Positions 54,687-62,961 of a stretch of DNA of 64,000 bases are shown in pieces. The notes below the pieces were generated by a model, which was given only the letters and a program-made list of their open reading frames with translations, was not told the DNA's origin and did no database searches. Both the position numbers and the translations under genes were made by a program. Origin of the DNA: Spirochaetaceae bacterium (GTDB lineage: Bacteria > Spirochaetota > Spirochaetia > DSM-27196 > SKKC01); contig RECN01000059.1 of NCBI GenBank assembly GCA_007694005.1, positions 18,145 through 82,144 of the forward strand, in the 5' to 3' direction. The first letter of the stretch is position 1, and each line of letters opens with the position of its first letter.

Positions 54687-55625
54687 TCACCGACCTCCGG
54701 ACCAGTGGAGTTTACTGCGGAGGACTTCGTAGAACGATCGGCGATCCGATTCTATGATGCCGGCACGATGATGTGACCGACGCACTTCGATTACGTCGTC
54801 AGCCTTGAGCGCGTGAGCTTCCTGGCCGTCAACCGTCATGACAACATCGGTCCGCTGACTGTGGTCTACCTGAATCCTCACTACTTCATGACCCGGCATA
54901 ACGAGCGTTCGATTGCTTAAAGTGAAGGGACAAATAGGATTCAGTATCATTGCGTCGAGATCCGGATGTAGAATAGGCCCCCCGGCAGCCGCAGAATAGG
55001 CAGTCGAACCGGTGGGAGTCGCTACCAGTAAGCCATCGGCGCGATAGGAACCGAGACGACCTCTGCTCGTCGAGGCGGTGAGATTAACGATTTTGGATAT
55101 ACCGGTTGCAGCGACGACCATCTCATTCAGCCCGGTACAGGTCGCGATACAGACTTCGTCGCGAAACAGTCGCACCTCTATCATGAGTCGCCGGCTTACC
55201 CCGACATTCCCGGACAGAAACGCGTGGAAGGCATCGTACCATTCATCCTGCCTGATTTCGGTTATGAAGCCGAACTGCCCGAGATTCACCGCGAGGATGG
55301 GGATGTCGTATTCAGCGATGGCGCGCGCGCAGGTAAGAACGGTGCCGTCGCCACCAAGGCTAACGACCATGTCGATGGTATCGAGCGAAATCTCTTCGGC
55401 AACATTCTGGCCGAGCGACATGCGAAACACCGATATGTTCTCCGCCGTAAGGGTCTCACTGATCCGATCGGCCAGCTCTACGGCCTGCGGTTTTTCGCCA
55501 TTGGCGAACACGAGTACGCGGGAAACGGATATGGGAGCTGTGTCGAGAGGCGTTTCGGTACGGGTTTCCACAATCAACTTCACTATATCGCGGTCAGGGA
55601 AGCGTGGAAAGCACCTTTCCGACAT
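54687..55625 (-). CDS. nadK: NAD kinase
   Basis: 312 aa. It phosphorylates NAD to NADP. The GGDGT motif lies at residues 91-95 (VSLGGDGTVL), and NLGQFGFITEI and YRADGLLVATPTGSTAYSAAAGGPI follow. The first 30 residues precede family homology, so the true start may be a later GTG; the ATG at 55625 overlaps the upstream gene by 32 nt. The nadK-recN pair is a frequent bacterial neighbourhood. Confidence 0.95.
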   Translation of the reverse strand: MSERCFPRFPDRDIVKLIVETRTETPLDTAPISVSRVLVFANGEKPQAVELADRISETLTAENISVFRMSLGQNVAEEISLDTIDMVVSLGGDGTVLTCARAIAEYDIPILAVNLGQFGFITEIRQDEWYDAFHAFLSGNVGVSRRLMIEVRLFRDEVCIATCTGLNEMVVAATGISKIVNLTASTSRGRLGSYRADGLLVATPTGSTAYSAAAGGPILHPDLDAMILNPICPFTLSNRTLVMPGHEVVRIQVDHSQRTDVVMTVDGQEAHALKADDVIEVRRSHHRAGIIESDRRSFYEVLRSKLHWSGGR

Positions 55626-56694
55626 GCTCCACTTCCCGGTTCGTCAGACTCGGATACAGCGGGAATAGAACACAGCGCAGAAACAGGCTGTACGCTGAAG
55701 GAAACTGCTCTGCGCTCAGCAGGCGCGAATCGCCGTCGGAGGACTGATCCGTGACCGTTCCATCCTCGGAAGCCTCGGCGCTTCGGCGCTCACCGGCTGC
55801 AATTATGGAGTCATCAAAGGCGGGAATGACCTCAACGTCATTCTTCTTTGCGTAGGCAATTACATCCTTCACCGAACTATTGAGCAGAACCGGATACAGA
55901 TGCCCTGCAGCGCCTTCGGTGGCGGGTGTAACAAGGCCCCGGTGCCTGCTTGAACGCAAGACCTGGGCTGCGAACCGTTCAGCGATTTCGCTCCGACGGG
56001 CGAGATACCGAGGCAGCTCTTTCAGCTGTGCGATCCCAAGCGCTGCGTTCATGTCGGGAAGGAGGCTGAAACTGCTTGCTCCGTCAATCGCGCGCTTGAG
56101 TGCCGCGCGCTCCTTCGGTCCCCGGGCAATCACCGCGGCTCCACCACCGGTTGTAATGATATCGTCCGGTTCAAGGCTCATGACGACCACGCGTCCCGAA
56201 CTGCCGGCAGAAACCTCACCCCGCTTCGCGCCAAGACAGTGCGATACATCTTCGATCACCGGTACGCCGAGTTCAAGCACTGGAGTAAGATCCGGCATAA
56301 TCCCGAGCGGGGCTGTCGATACCAGCACGTCGATAGACTGTTCCTGTATACGTTCGAGGGCAGCGGCAATATCGAGGGTTCCGTCCGCGGGATCAACGTC
56401 ACCGTACACCGCGGTAAACCCGCTTGCCTCGAGAACTTCGCGATAGCTGTCCGGAGCAAGCGGTGATATCAGAACGGAGATGCCTTCCTCGCATGAAAGC
56501 GCCTGAAACGCAAGGTCGATCGCTCGAGCGTACTCTCTGACTGCGATTCCAAGGGTGCCCGAGAACAGCGATGAAAGATTCTTGCCGAAATCCTGAAGCA
56601 GTTCTCCGGGTCCGAGGCGGTCGGAGACCATGCACGTCAGAACCGAATCCATGTCTTTTCGACGTATTGAAGGACGTATGATTGATATAGGCAT
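55594..56694 (-). CDS. DegT/DnrJ/StrS-fold protein lacking the PLP lysine
   Basis: 366 aa. The fold is that of sugar aminotransferases: N-terminal IIRPSIRRKDMDSVL, the cofactor-Asp region VIEDVSHCLGAKRG (D149), and a later TTGGGAAV glycine motif. In the family the lysine that binds PLP precedes this glycine motif (K-N-[IL]-[ST]-T-G-E). Here the position is Asp178 (PDDIITTGG; codon GAT at 56161-56163), so transamination is unlikely. Related dehydratases use His there instead, so this is a third state. ATG 56694 is preferred on homology; a TTG at 56715 overlaps the cheW stop. Upstream gene is cheW. Confidence 0.75.
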   Translation of the reverse strand: MPISIIRPSIRRKDMDSVLTCMVSDRLGPGELLQDFGKNLSSLFSGTLGIAVREYARAIDLAFQALSCEEGISVLISPLAPDSYREVLEASGFTAVYGDVDPADGTLDIAAALERIQEQSIDVLVSTAPLGIMPDLTPVLELGVPVIEDVSHCLGAKRGEVSAGSSGRVVVMSLEPDDIITTGGGAAVIARGPKERAALKRAIDGASSFSLLPDMNAALGIAQLKELPRYLARRSEIAERFAAQVLRSSRHRGLVTPATEGAAGHLYPVLLNSSVKDVIAYAKKNDVEVIPAFDDSIIAAGERRSAEASEDGTVTDQSSDGDSRLLSAEQFPSAYSLFLRCVLFPLYPSLTNREVEHVGKVLSTLP

Positions 56695-56711
56695 ATGTAG
56701 TGCTTTCGTAC

Positions 56712-57188
56712 TCAACTGCTGATTCGTTCAAGCTGCTGCAGCTCGCGAACATTAAACAGTCGTCGGATATTCAGGATGATGAGATAGGTCTCGTCACGAT
56801 GGACGACGCCTTCGATGTACTCGGCGCCGATTCCCGAGATCATCTCGGGAGGGCGCTGAATGCTGCTCCGGTCCACCGAAACGACCCGATCGACTTTGTC
56901 GATCACGACCGCGAGCTGAACTCCGTCGAGGTTGATTATAACAAAGCCACTGAGCAGCTCGTCACCTTCTTCGAGCTCAGCCGCCTGAATCTGGAAACGG
57001 CGATGCAGGTTGATGACGGGTATTATGTCGCCCCGGAGATTGAAAATCCCTTCCACGTATGCCGGAGCGTTGGGAATCGGGCGAACATCCTCGACCTTAA
57101 CGATACCTTCAACATCCATGATGTTGATGCCGTACTTCTCCGGGCCGAGCTGAAAACTTACTAACTGTAACTGCTCCACTGGGGCCAT
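56712..57188 (-). CDS. cheW: CheW, chemotaxis coupling protein
   Basis: 158 aa. It links chemoreceptors to CheA. Conserved blocks are LQLVSFQLGPEKYGINIMDV, EGIFNLRGDIIPVINLHRRF, and IGAEYIEGVVHRDETYLIIL. ATG 57188 is preferred because GAGGA lies 7 nt upstream; the open frame extends 20 codons further. It heads a minus-strand operon that otherwise contains metabolic, repair and envelope genes, with no other che gene. Confidence 0.95.
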   Translation of the reverse strand: MAPVEQLQLVSFQLGPEKYGINIMDVEGIVKVEDVRPIPNAPAYVEGIFNLRGDIIPVINLHRRFQIQAAELEEGDELLSGFVIINLDGVQLAVVIDKVDRVVSVDRSSIQRPPEMISGIGAEYIEGVVHRDETYLIILNIRRLFNVRELQQLERISS

Positions 57189-57409
57189 TATGCGTTCCTC
57201 TCGGGGCTGATCTTGAGTCAGCATATTCTGATACGGCCTGCAATACAAGCGATAATCGCGGTCGAACTACGGGAGACCAGGCGCGCGCGAGGGGCGCTGG
57301 ATTCCCAATACAAAAAAACAAGGCTACAATCAGCGCACAGAGGTTGCAGGATACACTTCCGGTGGCGACAACCGGGTATCTTCGATCGGACGGTGGAGGC
57401 GCGGTAAGA
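57189..57409. promoter_or_regulatory. Divergent intergenic region between cheW and the glycogen synthase gene
   Basis: 221 nt serving both directions. On the plus strand TACAAT at 57325-57330 is a plausible -10 for the synthase gene, with a weak -35 (TTCCCA, 57302-57307) and a 70-nt leader. A perfect palindrome GCGAT-A-ATCGC sits at 57249-57259 and a GCGCGCGCG run at 57281-57289. I see no convincing promoter for cheW. Confidence 0.4.
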
Positions 57410-58624
57410 ATGTCAAAAAAAAGCGTGAGCAGGATAGTGTTGTGCACCAATGAATACCCCCCTGAGATCTACGGAGGGGCGGGTGTTCACGTTGACTATC
57501 TCAGTCGGGCCCTCAGCAAGCTGATACAGGTTGACGTCAGGTGTTTCGGGGATCAGGAGGCAGCATCCGACGGGCTGTCCGTGCGGGGATATCGGCCATG
57601 GACGGCACTAGAGTCGCACGGCAGGCCGGAGCACCGCAGCGCGTTCAACGCCCTGACCACAAATATGGCGATGATCCGCGACGACCTCGAAGCTGATGTT
57701 GTGCACTGCCATACCTGGTATACCTACCTGGCGGGGCTGATCGCCCGGGAGCTCTGGGAGGTTCCCCTCGTTGTGACCGCTCACTCGCTGGAACCGCTGC
57801 GTCCATGGAAACGAGAGCAACTGGGCGGAGCATATCAAGTCAGCAGCTGGGTAGAACGACAGGCCATTGAGACCGCAGACCGAGTAATAGCCGTGTCGAA
57901 CGAGACAGCACGAGACATCGAGAAGGTGTATCCCGGGGCTTCCGGCAAGATCGAAGTCATCTACAACGGCATAGACGCGAACGAGTACCGACCGGTACTC
58001 AGCCGCGAGATTCCCGATCGCTTCGGAATCGATGACAGCCGACCCTATGTGCTTTTTGTCGGACGAATTACGCGGCAGAAAGGCATTATCCACTTTGTCG
58101 ACGCCATCAGACATATAGACCCTGAAGCACAGATTGTGCTCGTCGCCGGTGCCCCCGATACTCCGGAGATCGCCCGGGAAATGCAGGAGCACATCGCCGC
58201 CGCCCAGAACGCTCACGATGCGATATTCTGGATTCAGGAGATGCTTTCAGTCGAGGAGAAGGTCGGCCTGTACAGTCACGCCAGTGTGTTCTGCTGTCCA
58301 AGCGTGTACGAGCCATTTGGCATCATCAATCTGGAGGCAATGGCCTGCGAAGCACCGGTTGTGTCCTCGTCGGTCGGAGGCATCCCGGAAGTTGTCGTCG
58401 ACGGCGAGACCGGAATTCTCGTTGATCCGGATCTGATCCCCGATACATTTACCCCTCGTGACCCGGAACAGTACGCGCGGAAGCTTGCACAGAGCATAAA
58501 CACGGTACTTCGCGATCCCGAACGCGCACGCAGCTACGGCACCGAAGGACGGCGACGGGCTGTCGAGCACTTCAGCTGGGATCACATCGCGGCGGAAACG
58601 GTTCGACTCTACAATCGGCTCTGA
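57410..58624 (+). CDS. glgM: Glycogen synthase / maltose-1-phosphate synthase (GlgM-like, GT4)
   Basis: 404 aa glycosyltransferase. The start motif NEYPPEIYGGAGVHVDYLSRAL is that of the actinobacterial GlgM/GlgA (TIGR02149) type, not classical GlgA (KTGGL). LFVGRITRQKGI and the C-terminal donor site SVYEPFGIINLEAMA, with the EX7E pattern, are present. It uses ADP-glucose to extend glucan or make maltose 1-phosphate. The start ATG 57410 has GGAGG 10 nt upstream. A GH57 branching enzyme lies 9 kb away. Confidence 0.88.
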   Translation: MSKKSVSRIVLCTNEYPPEIYGGAGVHVDYLSRALSKLIQVDVRCFGDQEAASDGLSVRGYRPWTALESHGRPEHRSAFNALTTNMAMIRDDLEADVVHCHTWYTYLAGLIARELWEVPLVVTAHSLEPLRPWKREQLGGAYQVSSWVERQAIETADRVIAVSNETARDIEKVYPGASGKIEVIYNGIDANEYRPVLSREIPDRFGIDDSRPYVLFVGRITRQKGIIHFVDAIRHIDPEAQIVLVAGAPDTPEIAREMQEHIAAAQNAHDAIFWIQEMLSVEEKVGLYSHASVFCCPSVYEPFGIINLEAMACEAPVVSSSVGGIPEVVVDGETGILVDPDLIPDTFTPRDPEQYARKLAQSINTVLRDPERARSYGTEGRRRAVEHFSWDHIAAETVRLYNRL

Positions 58625-58685
58625 TTTCGTGACTGATTCGCGACCTGTTCACAGACGTGGGCTACATGCCATATACTCAGGCATC

Positions 58686-59780
58686 ATGGTAGCGAGTGGC
58701 TCTGCCCTGAACCCACCAGCGCCGGTGGCAATACATCAGTCGCAGAACCTTCTCCGCCATCTGGCAAAGCTTGCGTTAGCCGGACATCTCGTGATTCTCG
58801 TGGCAGTCTGGGCAGCCGACATTCCCATACTCGTTGCCATAAATATTGCCAGCGTATCTATTTATGCAACTGCCCTGGCACTGAACCGTCGCCGGGCATA
58901 CGTCGCCGTAATGATGATCGGCCTGGCCGAAGTGATCATACACGCGTGGGTTGCGACAGCCATCCTCGGCTGGTCATCTGGTTTTCATATCTACGTGCTT
59001 ACCCTTGTACCGCTGGTATATTTCTTTGATCCCTGGCCGCTGCAGTATCGTGTTGCCAGCTCGATATTTGTCGCTGTTGTATACGTTACCCTTGCGTGGA
59101 CTGCCGGGCGTCTGTACGCGGAGGACCCACGCCCCTTTGTCCTCTGGTTCAGGTACGGCAATCTCCTGTTCGGCGCGACAATCCTTTCCTTACTTTCATT
59201 CTTCTATGGAAAGGCAATCGGACGGGTCCAACACGAACTGCAGATACAGAACGTGCAACTCGACACGCTTGCACGCAAGGATGCTCTGACCGGCATCGCG
59301 AATCGTCGTGAGGCTCAGGCAACGCTGGATCTGCAACACATGCACCTTGAGCGCGGCGGTGGCACATTCGCCGTTCTACTGCTTGATCTGGATCATTTCA
59401 AAAAAATAAACGACACCCTGGGCCATGACCGTGGTGATCTCGTTCTCAAACACGCAGCAGACAGTCTTCGCCGCAATATGCGGGCGGATGATTTTCTCGC
59501 TCGCTGGGGCGGTGAAGAGTTCCTGGCAATCCTGCCGCGCGCCGATCTCCATGGAGCCATGACCGTCGCGGAGAAGATGCGCCTGAACCTGCAGAATGAC
59601 GTGCACGTGAAGGCAGGCACGCCGACACCAGTAACCTGCACTATTGGTGTTTCCGTCTGTACGGGCGCATCAGTCATAAACGAGGTCCTGAAAGACGCCG
59701 ATGAAGCGCTCTATTGCGGCAAGGAAAGTGGCCGCAATCGGGTGGTCGCCGGTCACGTCGCACAGGCATTATCACCCTGA
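58686..59780 (+). CDS. Membrane-bound diguanylate cyclase (GGDEF)
   Basis: About 364 aa. Six hydrophobic segments (about residues 25-175) form a membrane sensor region. The GGDEF domain spans about 195-360: DALTGIANRREA, LLDLDHFKKINDTLGHDRGD, and the active site GGEEF at about 275-279. An inhibitory RxxD site (RADD) sits exactly five residues before it, so feedback by c-di-GMP is expected. The start is uncertain: GTG 58629 or ATG 58686 (chosen); neither has a strong site. It follows the synthase gene closely. Confidence 0.88.
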   Translation: MVASGSALNPPAPVAIHQSQNLLRHLAKLALAGHLVILVAVWAADIPILVAINIASVSIYATALALNRRRAYVAVMMIGLAEVIIHAWVATAILGWSSGFHIYVLTLVPLVYFFDPWPLQYRVASSIFVAVVYVTLAWTAGRLYAEDPRPFVLWFRYGNLLFGATILSLLSFFYGKAIGRVQHELQIQNVQLDTLARKDALTGIANRREAQATLDLQHMHLERGGGTFAVLLLDLDHFKKINDTLGHDRGDLVLKHAADSLRRNMRADDFLARWGGEEFLAILPRADLHGAMTVAEKMRLNLQNDVHVKAGTPTPVTCTIGVSVCTGASVINEVLKDADEALYCGKESGRNRVVAGHVAQALSP

Positions 59781-59790
59781 TCAAATCACC

Positions 59791-59809
59791 CCTGCGTCAT
59801 TGTCGCAGG
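59791..59809. terminator. Stem-loop between convergent genes
   Basis: The sequence CCTGCG-TCATTGT-CGCAGG makes a 6-bp GC-rich hairpin 10 nt after the GGDEF stop, in the 91-nt space between convergent genes. No T-run follows in either direction, so it would be at best a weak terminator. Confidence 0.35.
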
Positions 59810-59871
59810 CGCGGGCCGGTCACACGTGTTCGGCAGGATCGGCCGCACCGGCATACGTCAGAGCATCAGCT

Positions 59872-62142
59872 CTACGGCCGTCCTACCCTGCCGCGAGCAT
59901 CTTCTTCCCTGCTCTCAGCACCGGTGAGAATATCACCGCTCGCGTGATCTTCCACGACGATGACGTTCTGCCGGCCAAAGTACCCAGCCCATTCGACACG
60001 CTGACCACGAGCCTCAAGACTGTCCCACACCTCCTGGGGAAACCGGTCCTGTTCCAGGGCAAGCCGCGTCTGGGCAGCAAAGGGAAAGTTTGTCGCGGCA
60101 AACGCCTGGGGCTGAAAACGCGGCATGTCTACGGCATCCTGAGGGTGCATGCCGAACTCGACGATATGCATGAACTGCTGTAACTGTCCCTGTGGCTGAA
60201 AGTCAGCACCCGTGTTCCCTCCGGCGATGTAGGGAGCTCCTTCCCTCAGGACGAGATACGGACCCGCCGAATGTCTGACCTTTTTCCCCGGTTCGATGCG
60301 ATTAATGTCGTCCGGATCGGACTCCATGAATGAAAGGCGTTCGTTGAAGGTGATTCCGGTTTCACCGGCAATCATAAAACTCGCCCCGATCGAGGACGTA
60401 ATTGCCGCCACGTTTCCGTAGCGGTCCACGACATGAAAGGTTGATGTATTGGTCCCACTGGCCGGCGCGATTCCGAGAACATCGTCGATGGGATGCTCGA
60501 GAGATGCCGTCATGGAAATCATATCCCGCTGTGCGCGTATGTGCTCATCACCGAGAAGGAGATCAACGGGAACATCGACGAAAGCAGGATCGGCAACGTA
60601 ACGGTTTCGGTCCGCAAAGGCCAGCTTAATTGCTTCTGCCATCATGTGTATGCTGTCTGCATCGAGCGCCTCACGCTCCGAGAAGTCAAAACCTTCCAGA
60701 ATACGCAGCGCCTGAAGCTGTGTAATCCCCTGACTGTTTGGAGGAGCCTGAAAAACCTGCAGCCCCCGGTAGTCGATGGAAATCGGGTCAACAAGACCGA
60801 AATCGGTAAACTCGGAGAAGTCCGTTAAGGCGAAGAGTCCTCCGTTTTCGTTTGAGAAGCGAACGATTTCCTCGGCAACAGGGCCTCGATAGAAATAGTC
60901 GAGCGAGGATCGTAGCGCTGTACGCTCACCGCGAATACGGGCCGAGCGGTACGCGTCGGCGAGACCTTCGAATGTGCGACTGAGGTTCTCGTTTACAAGC
61001 GTATCCCCGACCTCGGGCAGTTCACCGCCGGGAAGAAATACCTCAGCGGAATCAGGGAGGGTCGAAATAAAGCTGGACCGTGAAGGAAGCCAGTTCATCA
61101 TCTGGCTGGTGACCGTGAACCCGTTCCGGGCAGTATCGATCGCCGGAGCAAGGAGGTCGTCGAGAGGAAGACTGCCGAACTCTTCGAGAAGTGCGATATA
61201 GCCTGCCCACGCACCGGGAACGTTCGATCGGTGAATACCGTTTGTACGATGGCGATCGTTTTCCTGGAAAAACTCCGGTGTTGCAGCCATCGGGACCGGT
61301 CCGACCCCGTCTATGGCGTGTACGTTGCCATCGATAGCGTCGAAGTACAGAATCCAGCTTCCTCCACCGAGGGCATGCGAGAGAAAGGGTTCAACGACCG
61401 AGATCATGGTTGCCATGGTAAATACCGCATCCGCAGCGGTACCACCGGCTTCAAGAATGTCCATGGCCGCGTCGACGGCGGCATAGTGACTCGCTACTGC
61501 GGCGAAGCCCCCGGCGTATACACCGGGATCAGCGGTACCTCCACGGACGGCTCGCCTGAGATCGGTGCGGGCATCCGGTGAAAACGAAGCCTCAAGGAGA
61601 TCTGCGGGTGCCGGGCTCCCACCTGCTCCTGTCTCAACGAGCACTGGCGTCGTGTCGCCTGTCTCTGCACGACTGAGCAGTGCCGTTGAGAGCGAACGAA
61701 ACTGCTCGGTCAGACCTGGAATCGAACTCGAAACAGACCCTGTACCTCCGTTGGTCGCAACGATAGCTTCAGTGAGACGGTCGAGCACGCTGATAATCGG
61801 GTCGCCGTATTCCGCTTCGATGGCCTGCTGCGCGTACAGCTCGTGCCGCAGAAGCTCTCCCTGGTTCCCGATCATATCCAGATACGCGTCGACGACCGTA
61901 CCATCCCGGAGGCTGAGCTCGAGAGCTGCAGTCCAGCCGTACTCGTTTACCTCATCGGCGTAACCCCGATACACCCCGTCTGCTCTATCGATGCCTCTGT
62001 TACAGGATAAAACGAGCATTACGCAGAATGCGGTAACGAAAAACGTGCCGAATGCTCTAAAAATTCGCTTACTGCGCTCGGTCGACCGACTGTTTCTGGT
62101 ATACGTTGCGAAAATAGACCTGTTTTTCTGCATATCCCTCAT
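59872..62142 (-). CDS. Lipoprotein of the gamma-glutamyltranspeptidase (Ntn-hydrolase) family with N-terminal FMN-bind-like domain
   Basis: 756 aa. A long N-terminus leads to a lipobox with Cys47. Residues about 53-160 resemble an FMN-bind-type domain (DGVYRGYADEVNEYGWTAAL), but the flavin-attachment motif is not evident. The transpeptidase fold follows (about 205-745), with the autocleavage nucleophile T566 (NTSTFHVVD). Glutamate-binding residues of true GGTs are altered: the conserved Arg region reads DGVGPVP (V280) and the NNxMDDF motif reads NERLSFM. This resembles the YwrD-like branch, so the substrate may not be glutathione. A promoter lies just upstream. Confidence 0.8.
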   Translation of the reverse strand: MRDMQKNRSIFATYTRNSRSTERSKRIFRAFGTFFVTAFCVMLVLSCNRGIDRADGVYRGYADEVNEYGWTAALELSLRDGTVVDAYLDMIGNQGELLRHELYAQQAIEAEYGDPIISVLDRLTEAIVATNGGTGSVSSSIPGLTEQFRSLSTALLSRAETGDTTPVLVETGAGGSPAPADLLEASFSPDARTDLRRAVRGGTADPGVYAGGFAAVASHYAAVDAAMDILEAGGTAADAVFTMATMISVVEPFLSHALGGGSWILYFDAIDGNVHAIDGVGPVPMAATPEFFQENDRHRTNGIHRSNVPGAWAGYIALLEEFGSLPLDDLLAPAIDTARNGFTVTSQMMNWLPSRSSFISTLPDSAEVFLPGGELPEVGDTLVNENLSRTFEGLADAYRSARIRGERTALRSSLDYFYRGPVAEEIVRFSNENGGLFALTDFSEFTDFGLVDPISIDYRGLQVFQAPPNSQGITQLQALRILEGFDFSEREALDADSIHMMAEAIKLAFADRNRYVADPAFVDVPVDLLLGDEHIRAQRDMISMTASLEHPIDDVLGIAPASGTNTSTFHVVDRYGNVAAITSSIGASFMIAGETGITFNERLSFMESDPDDINRIEPGKKVRHSAGPYLVLREGAPYIAGGNTGADFQPQGQLQQFMHIVEFGMHPQDAVDMPRFQPQAFAATNFPFAAQTRLALEQDRFPQEVWDSLEARGQRVEWAGYFGRQNVIVVEDHASGDILTGAESREEDARGRVGRP

Positions 62143-62149
62143 ACACGAG

Positions 62150-62178
62150 AGTATAACCCGGGAAATGACGCACGTCGA
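62150..62178 (-). promoter_or_regulatory. Promoter of the transpeptidase-family gene
   Basis: Minus strand: TCGACG (62173-62178), 17-nt spacer, TATACT (62150-62155). Transcription would start at about 62143, right at the ATG (62142), implying a leaderless or nearly leaderless message. A second ATG three codons on has AGGGAT close by and could be the real start. Confidence 0.55.
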
Positions 62179-62192
62179 GAAACAGAAAACGA

Positions 62193-62777
62193 TCAGTATC
62201 GATAGCGAAAACCGGTCTGAGGAACGAGATCGATCCGTATCTGTTCGTTAAACGGGCGATCGATACCCTCCCAGACGCCGGCGTACAGAACTTCGATTGG
62301 AAACGAAAAATGCTCGAAAAGTACAATCTCGATCCCGAGCCCGCCGCCAAGACCTATGCTCGGGACGAAAGGTCCTGCGTTAGACGTCTCGTAGTCACGA
62401 TCGATGCGACCTCCGTGTGAGACACCGCCGACCAGATACAACTGCCCGGACACCCGGTCGCTGTAGTCCGACGCGAAGACACTGCGGTTGACCTGAAGAC
62501 CAATCGAGTAGTCCAGAACAAAAGGATAGCTGGTCGCGGTCTGGGCTGGAAAGTAGAGGATTCCGCCCGCAACCTGCAGGCCCGTAGGGCCGAACCAGCG
62601 CTGATAACTGAGCCCGGCACCGCTGATCAGGCCGTACTGAAAGCCGAGAGCCTCGGGAAAACGATCCCTGTTCAGTTCCTGTGTTGTACCTTCCTGTGCA
62701 TTGTCCGCCATCAGTCCGGCGACAAGCGTGAACAGCAAAACAACGGTGAGCAGAAAAACGCGCAGTCTCAGTTTCAT
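62193..62777 (-). CDS. Small beta-barrel-like outer membrane protein
   Basis: 194 aa. A signal peptide (about 1-25, ending in LMA-D) is followed by alternating amphipathic beta strands (FQYGLISGAGLSYQRWF, LYLVGGVSHGG, FVPSIGLGGGLGIEIVLF) ending in TGFRYRY, an aromatic C-terminus typical of barrel proteins. No family recognised. GGGAG lies 5 nt before the ATG. Likely a small 8-strand barrel, but this is inference from pattern. Confidence 0.65.
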   Translation of the reverse strand: MKLRLRVFLLTVVLLFTLVAGLMADNAQEGTTQELNRDRFPEALGFQYGLISGAGLSYQRWFGPTGLQVAGGILYFPAQTATSYPFVLDYSIGLQVNRSVFASDYSDRVSGQLYLVGGVSHGGRIDRDYETSNAGPFVPSIGLGGGLGIEIVLFEHFSFPIEVLYAGVWEGIDRPFNEQIRIDLVPQTGFRYRY

Positions 62778-62793
62778 TGTGTCTCCCTCTTCC

Positions 62794-62858
62794 TTGTGAA
62801 ACAACTGAGATTATCACAAAGATACGCCAGTTTCACGGTGATGTGGTTCTTCGTGAAA
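62794..62858 (-). promoter_or_regulatory. Promoter region with inverted repeats upstream of the barrel protein gene
   Basis: Minus strand: an extended -10 (TGTGATAAT) at about 62810-62818 is flanked by TTGTGA/TCACAA arms (62794-62799, 62814-62819). Upstream, perfect 7-bp arms TTTCACG and CGTGAAA (62831-62837, 62852-62858) face each other with a centre-to-centre distance of 21 bp. The repeated half-site (C/T)GTGAAA suggests an operator. Confidence 0.4.
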
Positions 62859-62921
62859 GACGATCGAACCTGTTACGTTCACTCGGCCGCGCGTCCAATA
62901 CACTGAGCCTCCGGAAATACT

Positions 62922-62951
62922 GTGACGGCGGGTTGTGAATTTTACTATAAT
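62922..62951 (+). promoter_or_regulatory. Promoter of the threonine synthase gene
   Basis: Plus strand: GTGACG (62922-62927), 18-nt spacer, perfect TATAAT (62946-62951). The start codon ATG lies only 10 nt after the -10, so the message would have a leader of about 2-4 nt with no ribosome site. Confidence 0.6.
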
Positions 62952-62961
62952 CCGTTTCGAT

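Noticed and set aside
57281..57289. Alternating GCGCGCGCG run as a possible structural element
   Set aside because: Only nine bases in a GC-rich context; no supporting signal.
62795..62819. CRP-like site (TGTGA...TCACA) upstream of the barrel gene
   Set aside because: The spacing between the arms is 14 nt, not the 6 nt needed for a CRP/FNR-type site.
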